From: Thuidium tamariscinum
Lineage: Eukaryota > Streptophyta > Bryopsida > Hypnales > Thuidiaceae
NCBI GenBank assembly: GCA_947034885.2
Contig: OX344753.2
Span: forward strand, 27,420,347 to 27,484,346
Length of the DNA stretch: 64,000 nucleotides
Reading direction: 5' to 3'
The number at the start of each line of letters is the position of its first letter. Position 1 is the stretch's first letter. Under the pieces are notes generated by a model. The model saw only the letters and a program-made list of their open reading frames with translations. It was not told where the DNA came from and ran no database searches. Below are positions 39,222 to 55,560 of the stretch, one piece after another. Made by a program: the position numbers and the translations under genes.

Positions 39222-39876
39222 TATTTTCAGAAAAAAATGACAAAAGATAAAGTAATTCTAATTCATCATCAACAAAACCAAGTTCTAGACATGGCTTACT
39301 TTGAAATTAATTTTTTCCAATTTAAAGTGATCTAGGGTAGATCTATTGATTGAATTATAGTGTGTTGTACACTACAACTTATGATTATATATACCTTTGG
39401 ACTTTGTCCATTGATGTTCACAATATAATTGTATGTATAAAAATATTTCAAATTTGTACTCAATTTGGTTAGTGGTTGTAGACTAATTTTCCTTTTCAAC
39501 TATCAAGTAGAACCAAATTACATACAAATACTCAAATTTGAATCATAACAAATTGGCTAAATAGGAAAAGAATTTGAAAATAACCATTCAAATAGTCTTG
39601 CAAATTTTGGAGACTATTGGTCTAAAGTTCAAATTTGCTTGAGACAATTTATATTTCTATAGCTCATTTCTACCCGTATTCTCCTTCAATACAATTATTG
39701 TCAAATCAAATTCTTCTTTAATTAATAAAGTATTCTTTGAAAGTAGAATGGCTCGAGGTAGGTCAATTGATTGAATTATTGATTCTTCTTTTGTTTGACT
39801 AGACTTAGTACAAGACTAATTGAAAGTTTGAGACTTGTATTGAAGCATCCTCTTTGTATAGATAAGAACAAAAGCA

Positions 39877-40420
39877 ATGGATTTGGCAGTTTTTGCCACT
39901 TTTCAAGACATTACCACACAATGTCTTGAAAAGTGGCAGAAATTGCCAAAAAAAATTTAAGATTTTAAAATTAAAATTTTTTCATTCCTCCCTTGCTCCC
40001 CCCTCTTGTAATTTTTAGAAACAATTCTAAATGACAAAGAATATGGAACAATTCATCCCGTATTTGTATCCACATTCTAATATTATATCTGTATGCATAC
40101 CTATATCCATATCCCAATACTGTATCCATATCCAAATCCATAATTGTATTTGTATCTTGATATTGTATTCGTACTTGTATTCAAATCCATATTTAATATC
40201 CAAATCTATTATTATATCCATATTTAGTATTCATATATGGTATTGTATTTGTCAAATTAAATTCCACAAGATCAATGGTTTGTGATCTTTCGATAATTTT
40301 AAAGGTAAGCATTTAAAAAAAAAAAAATCAATGGCTTGTAAATTTTTTGTGAGAGGGGGGGGGCTAATTAATTGACCACAAATGTACAACCACTTTTCAA
40401 GACAATGTGTGGATAAGAAC
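39877..40420 (+). mobile_element. Non-autonomous element G, copy 1, carrying an ATATCC/TTTGTAT simple-sequence core
   Basis: It begins GGATTTGGCAGTTTTTGCC with a near-perfect hairpin (CCACTTTTCAAGACATT ... AATGTCTTGAAAAGTGG, 39897-39936). Next come a C/T-rich tract, an ACAATTCATCC phrase, a degenerate array of ATCCATAT/TTGTATTT words, an AAGATCAATGG-TTGTGATC phrase and a G-run. It ends near CCACTTTTCAAGACA at about 40390-40404. The same order of blocks recurs at 41903. Confidence 0.65.
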
Positions 40421-41902
40421 AAAAGCATTAGTATTAAACTAAATTTGGTCTATTCAAGAGATTGTATTTTTAATACTAATAAAATAGGAATGGGCTTAAT
40501 CAACTTCTCATATCAAGTTTGAGGTATATCGTTTTGCCTATGAAAGGCTTGAGAGAAATTATCAATGATTGATGACTTTAAGTTTCTTGTGTATATTGAT
40601 ATAAAATTATTTTGAAATTATATAATTTATTCTTAAATACTACTCTAATTCCACTTAGTCTTAGTTATATATGATGTTGGTTATAAAAGTTTGACTCCTT
40701 TTGAGTCTTCTATAATTGACATCCTTTGAATTTGAAGATTCAAAAATTTGAAAAGAATACTATATTATATACAAAATTTTCTTCTTTGGATTTACATTTT
40801 AGTTGTATGACTTCAAAATCTCATTACTTTCATTTTTGCTTCAAAATTCTATTACTTTTGTCTTGACTTCATTCCACCATTTTAGCCTTTGTTATATTCT
40901 ACCATTTTTTTAGTTGTAGCTTTAAACAAAATCCATAGTCTCTAATAAATCCTATAAAATATCAATGCAAAAGGCCAAAGGCTACATCAAAAATCAATTA
41001 AACTAGTTACAACCCAAAGTATATAGATAGAATATTTATTTTAATTTGAAATTTGGCCAATAATGATGGAGTACTCAACTTTTAATTTTAGAATGACAAG
41101 GTAATTTGAATTGCACCACAATGTTCTATACTATGTAATACACCTATGAAAAAAATGTCAAATTTTATAAGCATATTTTGTACAAGATATGAACTTTAAA
41201 AAAACTCACATTAGTTTGAAATTATCACCAAAAAAGTTGAAACTTTTATGAATTATAGAATAAATGTGAGTGCATCTTTTGAAAAGAAATATAAAATTTT
41301 CCATTGGAACATTAATAATTAGAGCACAAAGAAAGAAAAACTTTAATATTTGATAACATAGTCATGGAATCCTCTTTTCAAAGTTAGTAATAGTAAATTA
41401 TGAACAATATCATGCCTCATTTTGACATCCTTGTGTTAGTGATTTCGTTTGTTATTTTTCTCTATAGAATATTGTATACATGAGCCTATTCATACATAAT
41501 AAGCATTGATAAGCATATTGTACACTAGTTGACACTTTCAATTACATTGTATATTGTATATATTAACTGAAGGTGTTTGTTGTCTACATGCAACAAAAAG
41601 GTTGCCATCCAAGTATCAAAGAATTGCATGTGAGGAAGTTTGAGTAGAACCTTGCTCAAAAAGTTAACTACAATTAAACTAGTATTATAAAGATTGAGCC
41701 TCTTTGTAGTGTAGATGCTTTTTTTCAATATCAACTTAAGTCTAATATAAATATTGGCTTGTATATCAATCTAAAATCAATGTTTCCTAACTTATATGAG
41801 ATAAAAATTATCTCATATTTAGGATGGATAAATTTTAGATTAGTGAATTTTAGGAAGAATTTAATTATTACTTTAGTTTAAATAAGATGTATGGTTAATT
41901 GG
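40421..41902. other. AT-rich spacer, no gene seen
   Basis: Only short, low-complexity frames and many poly-A/T tracts; no recognisable domain or terminal repeat. Confidence 0.55.
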
Positions 41903-42580
41903 ATTTGGCAGTTTCTGCCACTTTTCAAGACAGTGTGTGTAACACAATGTCCTAAAAAGTGGCAAAAATTACCCCAAAAAATTTAAAAATTCCATTTCCC
42001 TCCCCCCTCTTTCTTGTAATTTTTGGAAACTGATTTCATTGACAAACAATATGGGACAATTCATCCCATATTTGTATTTCTACATGTATCTTGGTATTGT
42101 ATCCATATCCCTATACTATATCCATATCTATACTTATATTTGTATTCATATTCAATATCCGTATTTGTATTTGTATTTGTATTCATGTTCAATATCCATA
42201 TTTGTATTTATACTCATATTCATATTCTATATCTATATTTGTATTTGTATTTATATTCATATTCATATTCAATATCCATATTTGTACTTATACTTATATT
42301 AGTATTTGTATTCAATATCCATATCCATATCAAATATTTCATTACGTATTTACATATGGTATTGTATCTATTTCTAGTATTCGTATATGGTATTATATTT
42401 GTATCAATATTTAAAGTAAATCCTACAAGATCAATGGCTTGTGATTTTTTGGAAAATCAACAATGATTTTGAGGGTAAGAATTTTTTTTTGAAACAATCG
42501 ATGGCTTACAAATTTTTTGAGAGATAAGGAGGGGCTAATCAATTGATTAAGAATGTGCTGCCACTTTTCAGGACATTGGT
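41903..42580 (+). mobile_element. Non-autonomous element G, copy 2, with longer simple-sequence core
   Basis: It has the same blocks as the copy at 39877: GGATTTGGCAGTTTCTGCC, a degraded hairpin with CCACTTTTCAAGACA, CCCTCCCCCCTC, CAATTCATCC, a longer degenerate ATATTTGTATTCATATTCAATATCC array (about 42070-42410), an AAGATCAATGGCTTGTGAT phrase and a final CCACTTTTCAGGACA (about 42562-42576). The array is longer than in copy 1, so it has expanded or contracted since the copies split. Long Tyr/Ile-rich frames in the array are artefacts of the repeat. Confidence 0.65.
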
Positions 42581-42769
42581 AACTGTGATGTAAATTTTGC
42601 CTACTTGACAAAAATCCCAAGACAACTATTTAGGGGATTATTTCCATGGAAAGGTCTATAAGTCTATCCTTTGTATGACTAAGGTCACTGTAATTGTATT
42701 TTGAATACTTATTTTATGTTGTTTTTGGTTTGGTTTCAAACAAAAATAAACCCAAGGAAAAATTCTCTA

Positions 42770-45340
42770 ATGTCAATTGGTCACAATCCACAAACTCAAT
42801 GCTATAGTAGACCAAATGTATGACGTCACAGTCTTGCCTAGTAAGTGGTTCACGTCAAATCATCGTCGTCAAGTTGTCTAGGGTGGTCAAATTGTCTTAT
42901 GCATGCTCTAGCCACTTAATGCAATATATATTTTTATATAATTATATATTTTTATTTTATTTATAATTTGATTCCTCTTTTCTTTCTCTCACATGGCAAT
43001 CACTCTTAATTTGCAATAATTTAATTTTAAATAAAAGAAATTTAAATTCTTTCCTTTTATTTTATTTCTTTATCTTTTAACAAGTTGATCCTCTTTCGCA
43101 AGTCAAATGGTCTCAGCCGTTCCACTTGAATTATGTCAAATAGTCTTCTAATCTACCTACTACATCTAATAGACCTAAATTCACTATTTAGACTTAATTG
43201 TTTTATTTCCAACAACCACAAGCAATTCCTACCTACCGGATTTGTTGGTGGTTGGGGAAACACTTGCAATATAAATTTTAATTCTAATTATCAACTTGAC
43301 TCTATGTCTCAGTCAATTAGATTTAATTCCTTAGACATGTGACTTCATAATATCAAAAAGAATCACATTCTATTAGACTTAATTCCATTTCTACATAATA
43401 TTTAGTCTACTAAACTTAGCAGATTTTGAATAATGAAATTACTTTAGTCTATGTCTCCAGTTGACAAACTATTTTAATAGACAACATTCATTTGTTGCTT
43501 CATCTCAACACTTCCACAAAATCAATTTGACTTAAGATAATTACAATTTAATTCCACATCTATGCTCAATCAATTAGACCATTACAGTTCAAGACTGCAG
43601 ATGTTTACAGACGATTCGACATCAGCACAATTGCAACAACTAAATCATCAGCACAATTGCAACAACTAAATTGTATGCTTAGTATTTTAGGGTACAATTT
43701 AACAATCCAGCCTATGTGAATTCAAATGCAATTCCATATCAAGCTTGGACAATTAGACATAAAAATGCAAGACTAAGTTCTCCATAGCCAATTAGTCATC
43801 CTCACAATATCTAATTTTATCAAATGAATTCCAGTTTCTCACATACACCAGTCTAATAATAATTAATTTGACTTCTAATAATTAATTAGACTATGAGCCA
43901 TGCTTCCCTTACCACATGGATGCATTGTGTGACTCAATCAACTAGTTAGCATCACTATACTGTTTGGCAATTAGACCATGCTCCCATGACCATGCAACCA
44001 CATGAGACTTACAACAGCATGTACTTAGGCTATTAGACTGTATGCTTTCTAACACACATCAATTATGCACAAGCCTGATTCAGTCAATTAGACATGACTA
44101 AATTTTAGCCATATTGCAAATTAGCTGTTGAATAAAATTAACTATTCAGTAATCTCTCACAATAAGAGAAGTCCAGTAGACTAACAATTTTAAATGAAAC
44201 AAATCAATTATAATTCAGCCACTTGTGAGGTTCCCATCTGCCAAGTTGACTTGATACAACAAAATTACACTTACTTGTCCATTTGACTTCACAATCTGTG
44301 TAAATTAATTAGTTTGTATTTCCATCAACCATGTCTAAATGATTACAAAATTATTCAGACCAATCGACTGAAACTTACCAACATCAGAGATATTTCACAG
44401 GCAACCTGCTCAGTCCATTGGTCCGATCTCCAACACAGCCACCATCAGCTTCGACAATTGGACTAAAAATTCCATTTTTCTAACTTCAATCTATCCTCAC
44501 TAATATTATAGTTATAGCAATCCTTCCACTCACCAGCCACCTGCTGCTCAGTCAATTTGATTTCCAACTCCACACTCAACAGCTAACTATTCTCACCCTC
44601 CATCACATTGACTATTCACTACAAGAGAAAGGGGTGTTTTAAGTAGTGTCCTAGACATCACATCTTTTAAGTAATGTCTTTTAAGTAAGGTTTTAAGTAA
44701 AATTTTACTAAAAAGACTGTCTTTTTGGTAAAATTTTACTTAAAACCTTACTTAAAAGACATTACTGAAAAGACGTGATGTCTAGGACACAACTTAAAAC
44801 ACCCCTTTTTCTTGTAGTGATTAGACTCTGTAAATTAATTCAATGGCAATGAAAAACTGTAGGCTTGTACTGACAATTAGACAAAGATTACAAACAACAC
44901 AGAATCAAAGCACACACAAGTAAATAGTCAACTGGACAAGAAAACAAACGAGCTCACAACTACCTGCTGTCTCAGCTCAAGACAATTAGACAAACATAAA
45001 TTGCACAATGCAAAAGCTCAAAGATATATTGACAATTAGAAGCGAGTACACTGTGAGTCATACCAACTGTATGCACTGAAAAATAATCAACTAGACATTT
45101 GGACATATAGTCCCAAAACTGCGAAGACAACTCTTCACCATGAGGTGCATTGTCAATTTGTCTTTCTAATTCTTCTATTAGTCCCTTCCAGATCCATTCA
45201 CTCACACCCTTTTAAGTCTCAATTAGCATTTACAAGTCTATTTGACTTAGGAATGGAAATGGAGCTAACTCTATGCTCTATTTACACTGAGAAAGGCAAA
45301 TTGACATCAAAATTTAAAAAATTAGGTTCACAGTAACTTA
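42770..45340 (-). mobile_element. Palindromic-word island D (word GTCTAATTGAC/CAATTAGAC)
   Basis: CAATTAGAC, GTCAATTTGAC and close variants recur every 30-70 bp (for example 43312, 43571, 43750, 43971, 44086, 44458, 44876, 44984, 45032, 45150). A phrase near 44920-44945 (AGTCAACTGGACAAGAAAAC) resembles the reverse complement of the GTGTTTGTGTCCAGTGATTGGACT-like phrase of element A, suggesting the same family in opposite orientation. A 26 bp duplication lies at about 43620-43672. The CACTA-type MITE at 44617 is inserted in it. There is no coding region, and the ends are approximate. Confidence 0.5.
44617..44819. mobile_element. CACTA-type hairpin MITE
   Basis: It starts CACTACAAGAGAAAGGGG and ends CCCCTTTTTCTTGTAGTG. 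The two halves are near-perfect reverse complements through most of their 200 bp. It is flanked by ATT on both sides (44614-44616 and 44820-44822), the 3 bp duplication expected of the CACTA/En-Spm superfamily, whose ends are typically CACTACAAGAAA. It has no coding capacity. As RNA it would fold into one long hairpin. Confidence 0.92.
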
Positions 45341-48299
45341 ACATATGCAGCCATTTTGAAATCTTTTTGTGGTGATTTTGGGTGAGAAAAATACTTTAAC
45401 CCCTAAACAACTAAGTGACAATATTTTTTAGCGACATAGAGTTCTTAGTCAATCACTTATAAATGGAATTTTCATTAGTTTTCTTTGAAATTCTTACACA
45501 ACATGTATTTAAGAAATAGCTTCAAGGCACAATAATATAATTCTACAACATCTGATTATATATTTTAAAAATTCTTGTATAATAATAAGTTTCTTTTTCT
45601 GTTCAAGCAACCTAAGCATGGATGAAGAAAATACTTTTAGGAAGAACATCGAAAACTTTGAATCATTTTGATTAATAAGATGAATGTTTTGAAGAGTTTA
45701 ATTTGTAGGTAATAATGGAATCTCCACTCAAAAATAAACTTTGAAGTTCTTCAATTTTCAATATTCTTGAAATAAATAAATAAATAAATAATGTAAATTT
45801 TTTATTACAACATTAAAAGTATTGGGATGGGGATTTTTTAATTCTATAACTAAATTCTTAACAAATTATTATCTTTAATCATACTTTAACACTTTCTAAT
45901 TACTATTTTTTTCAAGCATGAATATAAAGTATTTTTTGTCATGTTTTTAATATCTATTTTCAACTTATTTCTTCAACTTATTACAAAGACAAAGAGATGG
46001 AAGTTGCATAATATAGTTATACATTTTAAGGTAAGAAATTTGTAAATGAAACCTCATCATTTGAAAATAATTGGAATTATATCTTTTTAAGACTCTAGCA
46101 TTATGATCTTGTAACTAGTAAGATTTCTTAATTTGAAATTTTAAAAGGGTGTAATTTAACAAGTGACCTAAAGGATTCTATGGTTAGATTTTTGTGTGTG
46201 TAGATATATATGTATATGTCTATATGTATCATAAAGTAATTTTTCTCTTACTATCCTTTATGAGGATGAGATTTATTAAAATAAATTCAAAATATAATTT
46301 AATGATGATGGAGATGATTTCTATTCATGATTTATCTTCATTCACATTGGTATTATCTAAGTTATTTTTCTTTTATAACCCTACATTAGAATAAGATTTG
46401 TTAAAAAATAATTTTGATAACTAAATATGACATTTAATGAAATTTTATTTAATTTCAAAAAGGCATGATTGAATAGTATAGAAAATATTAATTGAAGAAA
46501 TTTTAATTCATAAAATTCAAGATTTGTACAAACAACATTCCCAAGTACAAATTACAATACCATCCCTTAAAAAAATCATTGTAAATTGCAAAAGAAAGTG
46601 AATATAATCATCTTGTCTTATATCAATTTTCAAATTTTAAACAATGAAAGTCTCAATGATATATAAAAAAAAGAGCCTAGAATCAAAAATCACATCAAAA
46701 TATTGTGTATCACAAAAAATAATATTAAAATATAATGTAATTTTACATATTAAATAAAAATATCCCTAAAAATAAATCATTTTATAAAAGGTCTTATAAA
46801 TTTGACCCTAGGATATGGTAAATGCTAAATGTCTCTATTCTAGTATAGAAGTCTTTATTGATTAGGAACATATAACATCAACAAAAAATTAAAATATATT
46901 TCAAATTTTTCTTGAAGTTTTATTTTATCTCAAATTTTCAAATATCTAAATTTCATTGTTGATTTTGAGGTCAAATTTGGTTAGGTTGATATATCTTCTA
47001 AATTATATTGATAAATATAGTTTCCAATTATTGCATAATAATTTTGACATGTCACAATTAAAGTATCATAAATAAATGTTGTAGACAAATTAGAGTTACC
47101 CTTTCATCAATACATTTAGACCTTTAATAATCACCTATACTAACAATCACTTAGAACCAAAGAACTTAAATAAGTTTTCAAGAACAAACAATAAGAGTTC
47201 AGATGTTTTAAGAAGAACTAATTTTGTTTAAGAATTTATTAAAGATTTAACCCTAAATTAAATGTTGTATTTTAAGGTCCAAAATTGCTTCAAACCTAGG
47301 TATTTTACTAGTGGTTACCTTAGAAACAACATAAGACCTATTATAAGGTACGTTTTAAATATTGGAGCTAATAATTTAAAAAATATTCAAGTTAGTGTAA
47401 AGATATTAAAAGAGATTTGAGGGCATTAGAAGTCTGCAAGTTATTTTGAGTTCTTGAACTGTAGAAACATGCTAGAACTATGCCACATCAAGAGTTTCAC
47501 ATAGTTGAAAGACTACCACATCTAGTTTTAAAATTTAAAATTTAAAATTTTTTTTTTAACATAAATAATTTTTTAATTCAATTTCAGGTTTTTTAAGAAT
47601 TTTTAAGAATTTTTGAATTTTTTTTCATCAAAAATCCATAAATTTCAAGTAGTAGGTCTTATCAATAGTTTTTAGACAACAGAAGGAATACGTTGGTGAA
47701 CAACCCTAAAACAGGCTTCTCTTGCCTTCAAATCCCTTCTAATGATTTTTTTTAAAGCATATTATATTACTACTATACATTATACAATAATTAATGATCT
47801 AAAGAATATAATTTGAAAATCTAAACAAAAAGCAATTTAAAAAAGACAAGAAGACCTTACTTGAAGAATTGAGTTTTTTTGAGGATTTAGATTTTGTTTG
47901 AAATCATCATTTGGGTGTTTTTTTCAATCCATCTTTTTTGTTTTCTAATCAAATTCATAAATTTTGTAGAAAAAATTTGTACAAAACAATCTATCTTCCA
48001 TCCACAAATAGACAAAATGATAAATTAATAAACAACATTTCATTTTGAATTGTTAATCTATATTTTTTGTATAGTTTGTGTTCAACAATAGTTGGAATAC
48101 ACAAGTTGTACTAACCAATCCTTAAACCATATATAAATGATTGAATTACAACAGGAACATGTTTAAATGCCTCAAATTTATGAATTAACTACCACACCAT
48201 GTGAAAAATTGAATGAAAAGGGCATGAATATATTGTGAAATACACTACATTAGAAAAGACTTGAACCCCAAAAGAGGCCGCTTTGTAATGCAAAAATTT

Positions 48300-48500
48300 G
48301 GGTGGGAAGAGCCTTCACAACTTACTAAATAGGCCAAGAATTCTATAATGAATTCAAAAATTAGTCATCATTACTCAATCCATCCCTATGATCTCATGAA
48401 TTAGTGGGTGGGAAGAGCCTTCTAAATTCACTAATTGGCCAAGAAATGCATTATGAACTCAAAAATTCATCATCATTACCCAATATAACTTCAAGATATC
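48300..48500. repeat. About 105 bp diverged tandem duplication
   Basis: GGGTGGGAAGAGCCTTC, an AGGCCAAGAA/TGGCCAAGAA block and an ATTCATCATCATTAC-type block occur in the same order at about 48300 and 48407. Confidence 0.8.
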
Positions 48501-48712
48501 ATAAATCTCATGATGGTTTCCTCATGAAGGATGGAGCACATGCCAAGTGGTGGGTGTAATGCCACATATGATTGCTCTCATACTCATGCAATTACATGCA
48601 ATTAGTACTAAAATTGGTAAAAAAACTCGAGGCCTCTTTTTGGGTTCAATTCTTTTCTAATGACAAAAAGATGAAGGTATAAATGACTTGCCTACAATGA
48701 TTGTAGAAGTCA

Positions 48713-48755
48713 TTTCTTGCTCACAATGATTGCAAAGCAATCATTTTGCAATCAT
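48713..48755. repeat. Inverted repeat centred on TTGCAAAGCAATC
   Basis: ACAATGATTGCAAAGC is followed by its near reverse complement ending TTTGCAATCATTGT, and a further CAATGATTGTAG lies just upstream, making a compact palindromic cluster. Confidence 0.7.
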
Positions 48756-50850
48756 TGTTAAGTTATTGTGGCCCCTTGTATTTTTGTAGTAATAGTAGCT
48801 AAATCAAAATAGGAGCATATATATTGTGAAATAATAGCCAAATAGACTCCAAAATAAAAAGTTTCAATGCATGTATATGTAGACTACAACTCTACAAGGT
48901 GTAGTGGAGTACCCATGGCTTCAGAATACTTGTACCCAAAGCAAGGCTAAAATCTTCATTTATATTTATTGTCTTACAAATCCAACCATTTGATCTTCAA
49001 TTAAACTTTTCAAATACATCCTTCTAGAATTTTAGAGTAAGAAATTGACATTCATTGCAAATTCAATGTGCCTAAACTTCCAATGGCAATCTACTAATTA
49101 AATATGTAGAAAGATTTAAACCCAATGGTGAAGTTTTGCATTTAAATACTTTTATGGAAAGATATGTATGTCTCCTAACTCAAGCAATTTAGTCAATAAA
49201 AAACTAATTTTTTTTTCTTAAAGTTATTAAGTGGAAGGTTGTACTAGATGAAAGAAAAAACTAAATTGCTATGAACATTTATGAGAAATTGGGAATTGTA
49301 AACCCCAAGGCCGGTAAGAATAATTTTGTAAACAACATAAATCCTATATTGTTTAATTTCATTTGAAATTATTTGACAAATAAATTAGAAAAAATGGCTT
49401 CATATGCTTTTTCTACCTTCATTGTTACAAAATAAATCTCCTCCTAACTTCATCTCATTATTTGGATGACTATTCCAAATTGAATGGTTTAAGTGTTTTT
49501 GAATAGGTATCAATCTAAATACACTCAAAAATAAAATCAATCAATTATATGTATGTATGTATGTACATGTATGTATGCAATTATATGTAGTTCTCGAAAG
49601 CAACATTGAAATTAATTAAAAAAAACTTTAACCATTATAATCTTCCTATTGGCCTTAATTCATTTTTTGTCCCAAAACGACTACTAACTGTTAACCCCTA
49701 CATGCCACTAGCACCATTCTTTCGTGCTTGGATGAGCTAAATGTGAGTGTGTGTGAGAGAGCGAGAGAGTAAAATCATTTTTTCATCCATTTTTTGTCTG
49801 TTGACTTTTCATGGAGGGTTATGAAGAATACCTAATTGAGTGTGTAGTCTTGCTAATGTTTGTCTTCATATGAATGAAAGTAAGTATAAAAAATGGATGA
49901 CAAAATTTGTTGTTTTATTGTATTTTTCTCCTTGCTCTAAATTTCAAATTTCTCTTTGAAAATGAAAATTTTTGAGTTTGAGCCCGACTAATGAAAAGAA
50001 GGCCATATACTCTAGTTTCTAATCTAGTTGGAATTTTCGAAAAATTCGTAATATTGAATATTTTATTGTAGTTTGAATTTAGATGTATTTTCAATGTCCA
50101 TTGTATTCTAATTACAAGAGGACAGAGGAATTGAGTTTAAACCGTGATGTTTTTCATTGTAATGTACACACGTGGTGAAAATTTCAGATTTTTTGGAATA
50201 ATTTTCAACTTGATGTGATTTTTTCTTCATTTTACCTTCAAAAATTCTCAGAAAAATCAATTTTCTTCTTAGAAAACTATTTTTTTTGGTGAACTATAGA
50301 AGACATGTAGCTTTATCTCTAAAAAATAAATACAAAATTTTTCATACATATCTACTTCAAAAATGACTACAATCTAAGTGACGGACATCGAGGCGTGAAA
50401 CCAGTGCTGGGAGACCTGGCGTTTCAGGGTTAACTATGAACCGTTTTTAACCATTGTTACCTGTTTATACAAAATTAAAAAACCAAACAAACTAAAAATT
50501 TAATGATTGCTCATTTAAAGGAAATTTGGATGAAAGATTGCATGATCCCATTGTCTTCTTTGCCAATCTCCTCTCCCCTCCCATCCCAGTCAAGGGCATG
50601 ATTTCGCACAAATCCATTTCAGACCATAGGTATTATTCTCCTATCAATAAATTTTTATTTAGACTACAAATTTATAAACTACCTACGGAATCGAGTATAT
50701 GATAGATTATAGTTCTGTCATGAATACAGTACTTTTTTTGTCATGCTTGACGTTTTCAAAATGTCCCAATATTCAAAAGTTCATTCCTAGGTATCGTGAT
50801 TGGCAAAAAAAATAAATTTCAAGAGCAGAGGTTGAAGCGAATACTTAGGA

Positions 50851-51766
50851 TCATATTCTTCCAGATGAGAAGAAGAAATTATTTAGAGAAAAGTAAAACA
50901 CGAAATTTGAAAAAAATGTTGCCATTATTTTCACCGTGTGCCCACCGCACTTAGTTTTGCCAACTTGAATTAAGTTTTCAGCAAGAAGTGCCAATCCTGC
51001 TATCCGGGTATGGGCTTCGGCCCTGCCCCCCTCGGCTGCCCACAGAAAAGGTGCCTGAGGCTGTGAAACCTCCCTCCCTCCCTCCCTCAAATGTTCGCCT
51101 GCAGTACTGTGCATTCTAGCTCTTCATGCACCTTGGTGCCTCCTGGACCCCAATCCCACAAAATTCCAACCTGGAAGTTGAACCTCATTCCTTCTAGGGT
51201 CGAGGTAGGATGACTCATTGTGTCCGTTTAGTCGCTATTTAAACCGATTGGATGCGCAACACAGAATTGCTCTCGTCAAGGCTTTGCTAAGCGAGTTCCT
51301 TTCGGAGATTTCGTTTCTCTGTTATCCCAGTCTCATACATCGAATAGAATGCACCCTATCTACATGCATGCACCAAATTCTTGGAGCATGAGGACGCTTG
51401 ACAATCCCAAAAAAAGCGGAGTCTATACCTTAAATTCTATACCTTACAGCATCTCAAGTCATTTGAGGCATGAAGTCCCCTAGCCAGCCAATGACTTTGG
51501 ATTATTGAGCACACGTGTGCAACTGATCACATTCGTCAAAATTGTCTCAAAATAATTCAGACTATGCTCTAAGTTTGAGATCCTGTACCTCAACCTTGTC
51601 AGGAATCATCACCCTGTATGCAGGGTCAATCTCATTATCAACTACATTAATCCAGGTGCAAAAACAGGTCCCACCTCTCGCGGGAACAAGAGTGTCTCAC
51701 GAGTAAGAGTCGAACTAGATTAGATTGATACCCCATTAGGAGAGGTGAACCGTGTAAATGAAAAAC
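50851..51766. other. 3' flank of the aminotransferase gene
   Basis: Higher GC than the DNA to the left, with a (CCCT)n tract at 51068-51088. It should contain the 3' UTR of the minus-strand aminotransferase gene. A minus-strand open frame at 50851-51114 has no recognisable domain and spans the simple repeat, so it is not called. Confidence 0.5.
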
Positions 51767-55179
<3,413 letters not shown>

Positions 55180-55560
55180 GGCGAGCCGAAACCTCGCGAG
55201 GAGTGGAGGAAGGAGGAGGAACGACGGGACAAGGAAGAACCCTTCCTTTCTTCGCTTAGCTAAGTAACTAAGTGTTGCGTTGCTTGGAGTTGCTTGGCTT
55301 TGCAGGGATGTTATGAAGGTGCGGAGAGAATCAGAAGCACGACAAGGAGAAGGAGCGAGGGCTGCAAGATCCCAACGAAGCGAAGGAGAAGGGCGAAGAG
55401 CGATTGGTTCAAGGGACCCAAATGCGCCACCTCGGTCGGTCGGGCTGTGCGCTGGGGCTGCGTGGCTGACCCACAGGGAAGGCGTCGCGTCCGAGTCAGC
55501 GTTAGGCACATTGAGGCCGCTTTCAGTTCTACACTAAGGTAGGGGCTGTAAAAGCGACCC
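55180..55560 (-). promoter_or_regulatory. 5' UTR/promoter region of the aminotransferase gene
   Basis: GC-rich segment, CT-rich on the sense strand (minus), ending abruptly at the AT-rich DNA beyond about 55560. This is typical of a plant leader and proximal promoter. No TATA box is evident. Long open frames on both strands reflect GC composition. Confidence 0.45.

Larger units (their letters stand above)
45341..50850. other. AT-rich intergenic DNA, no gene seen
   Basis: No frame of protein character over 5.5 kb. Local features are an (AAAT)n tract at about 45775-45791, a tandem duplication at 48300-48500, a hairpin at 48713-48755 and a (GTAT)n tract at about 49549-49577. Confidence 0.6.

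Noticed and set aside
42023-42466. Long Tyr/Ile-rich open frames suggesting a membrane protein
   Set aside because: They are translations of a degenerate TTTGTATTCATAT simple-sequence array and exist in several frames at once.
55280-55542. Arg-rich open frames on the plus strand upstream of the aminotransferase gene
   Set aside because: They lie in the GC-rich leader of the minus-strand gene and have no splice context or domain; best explained by composition.
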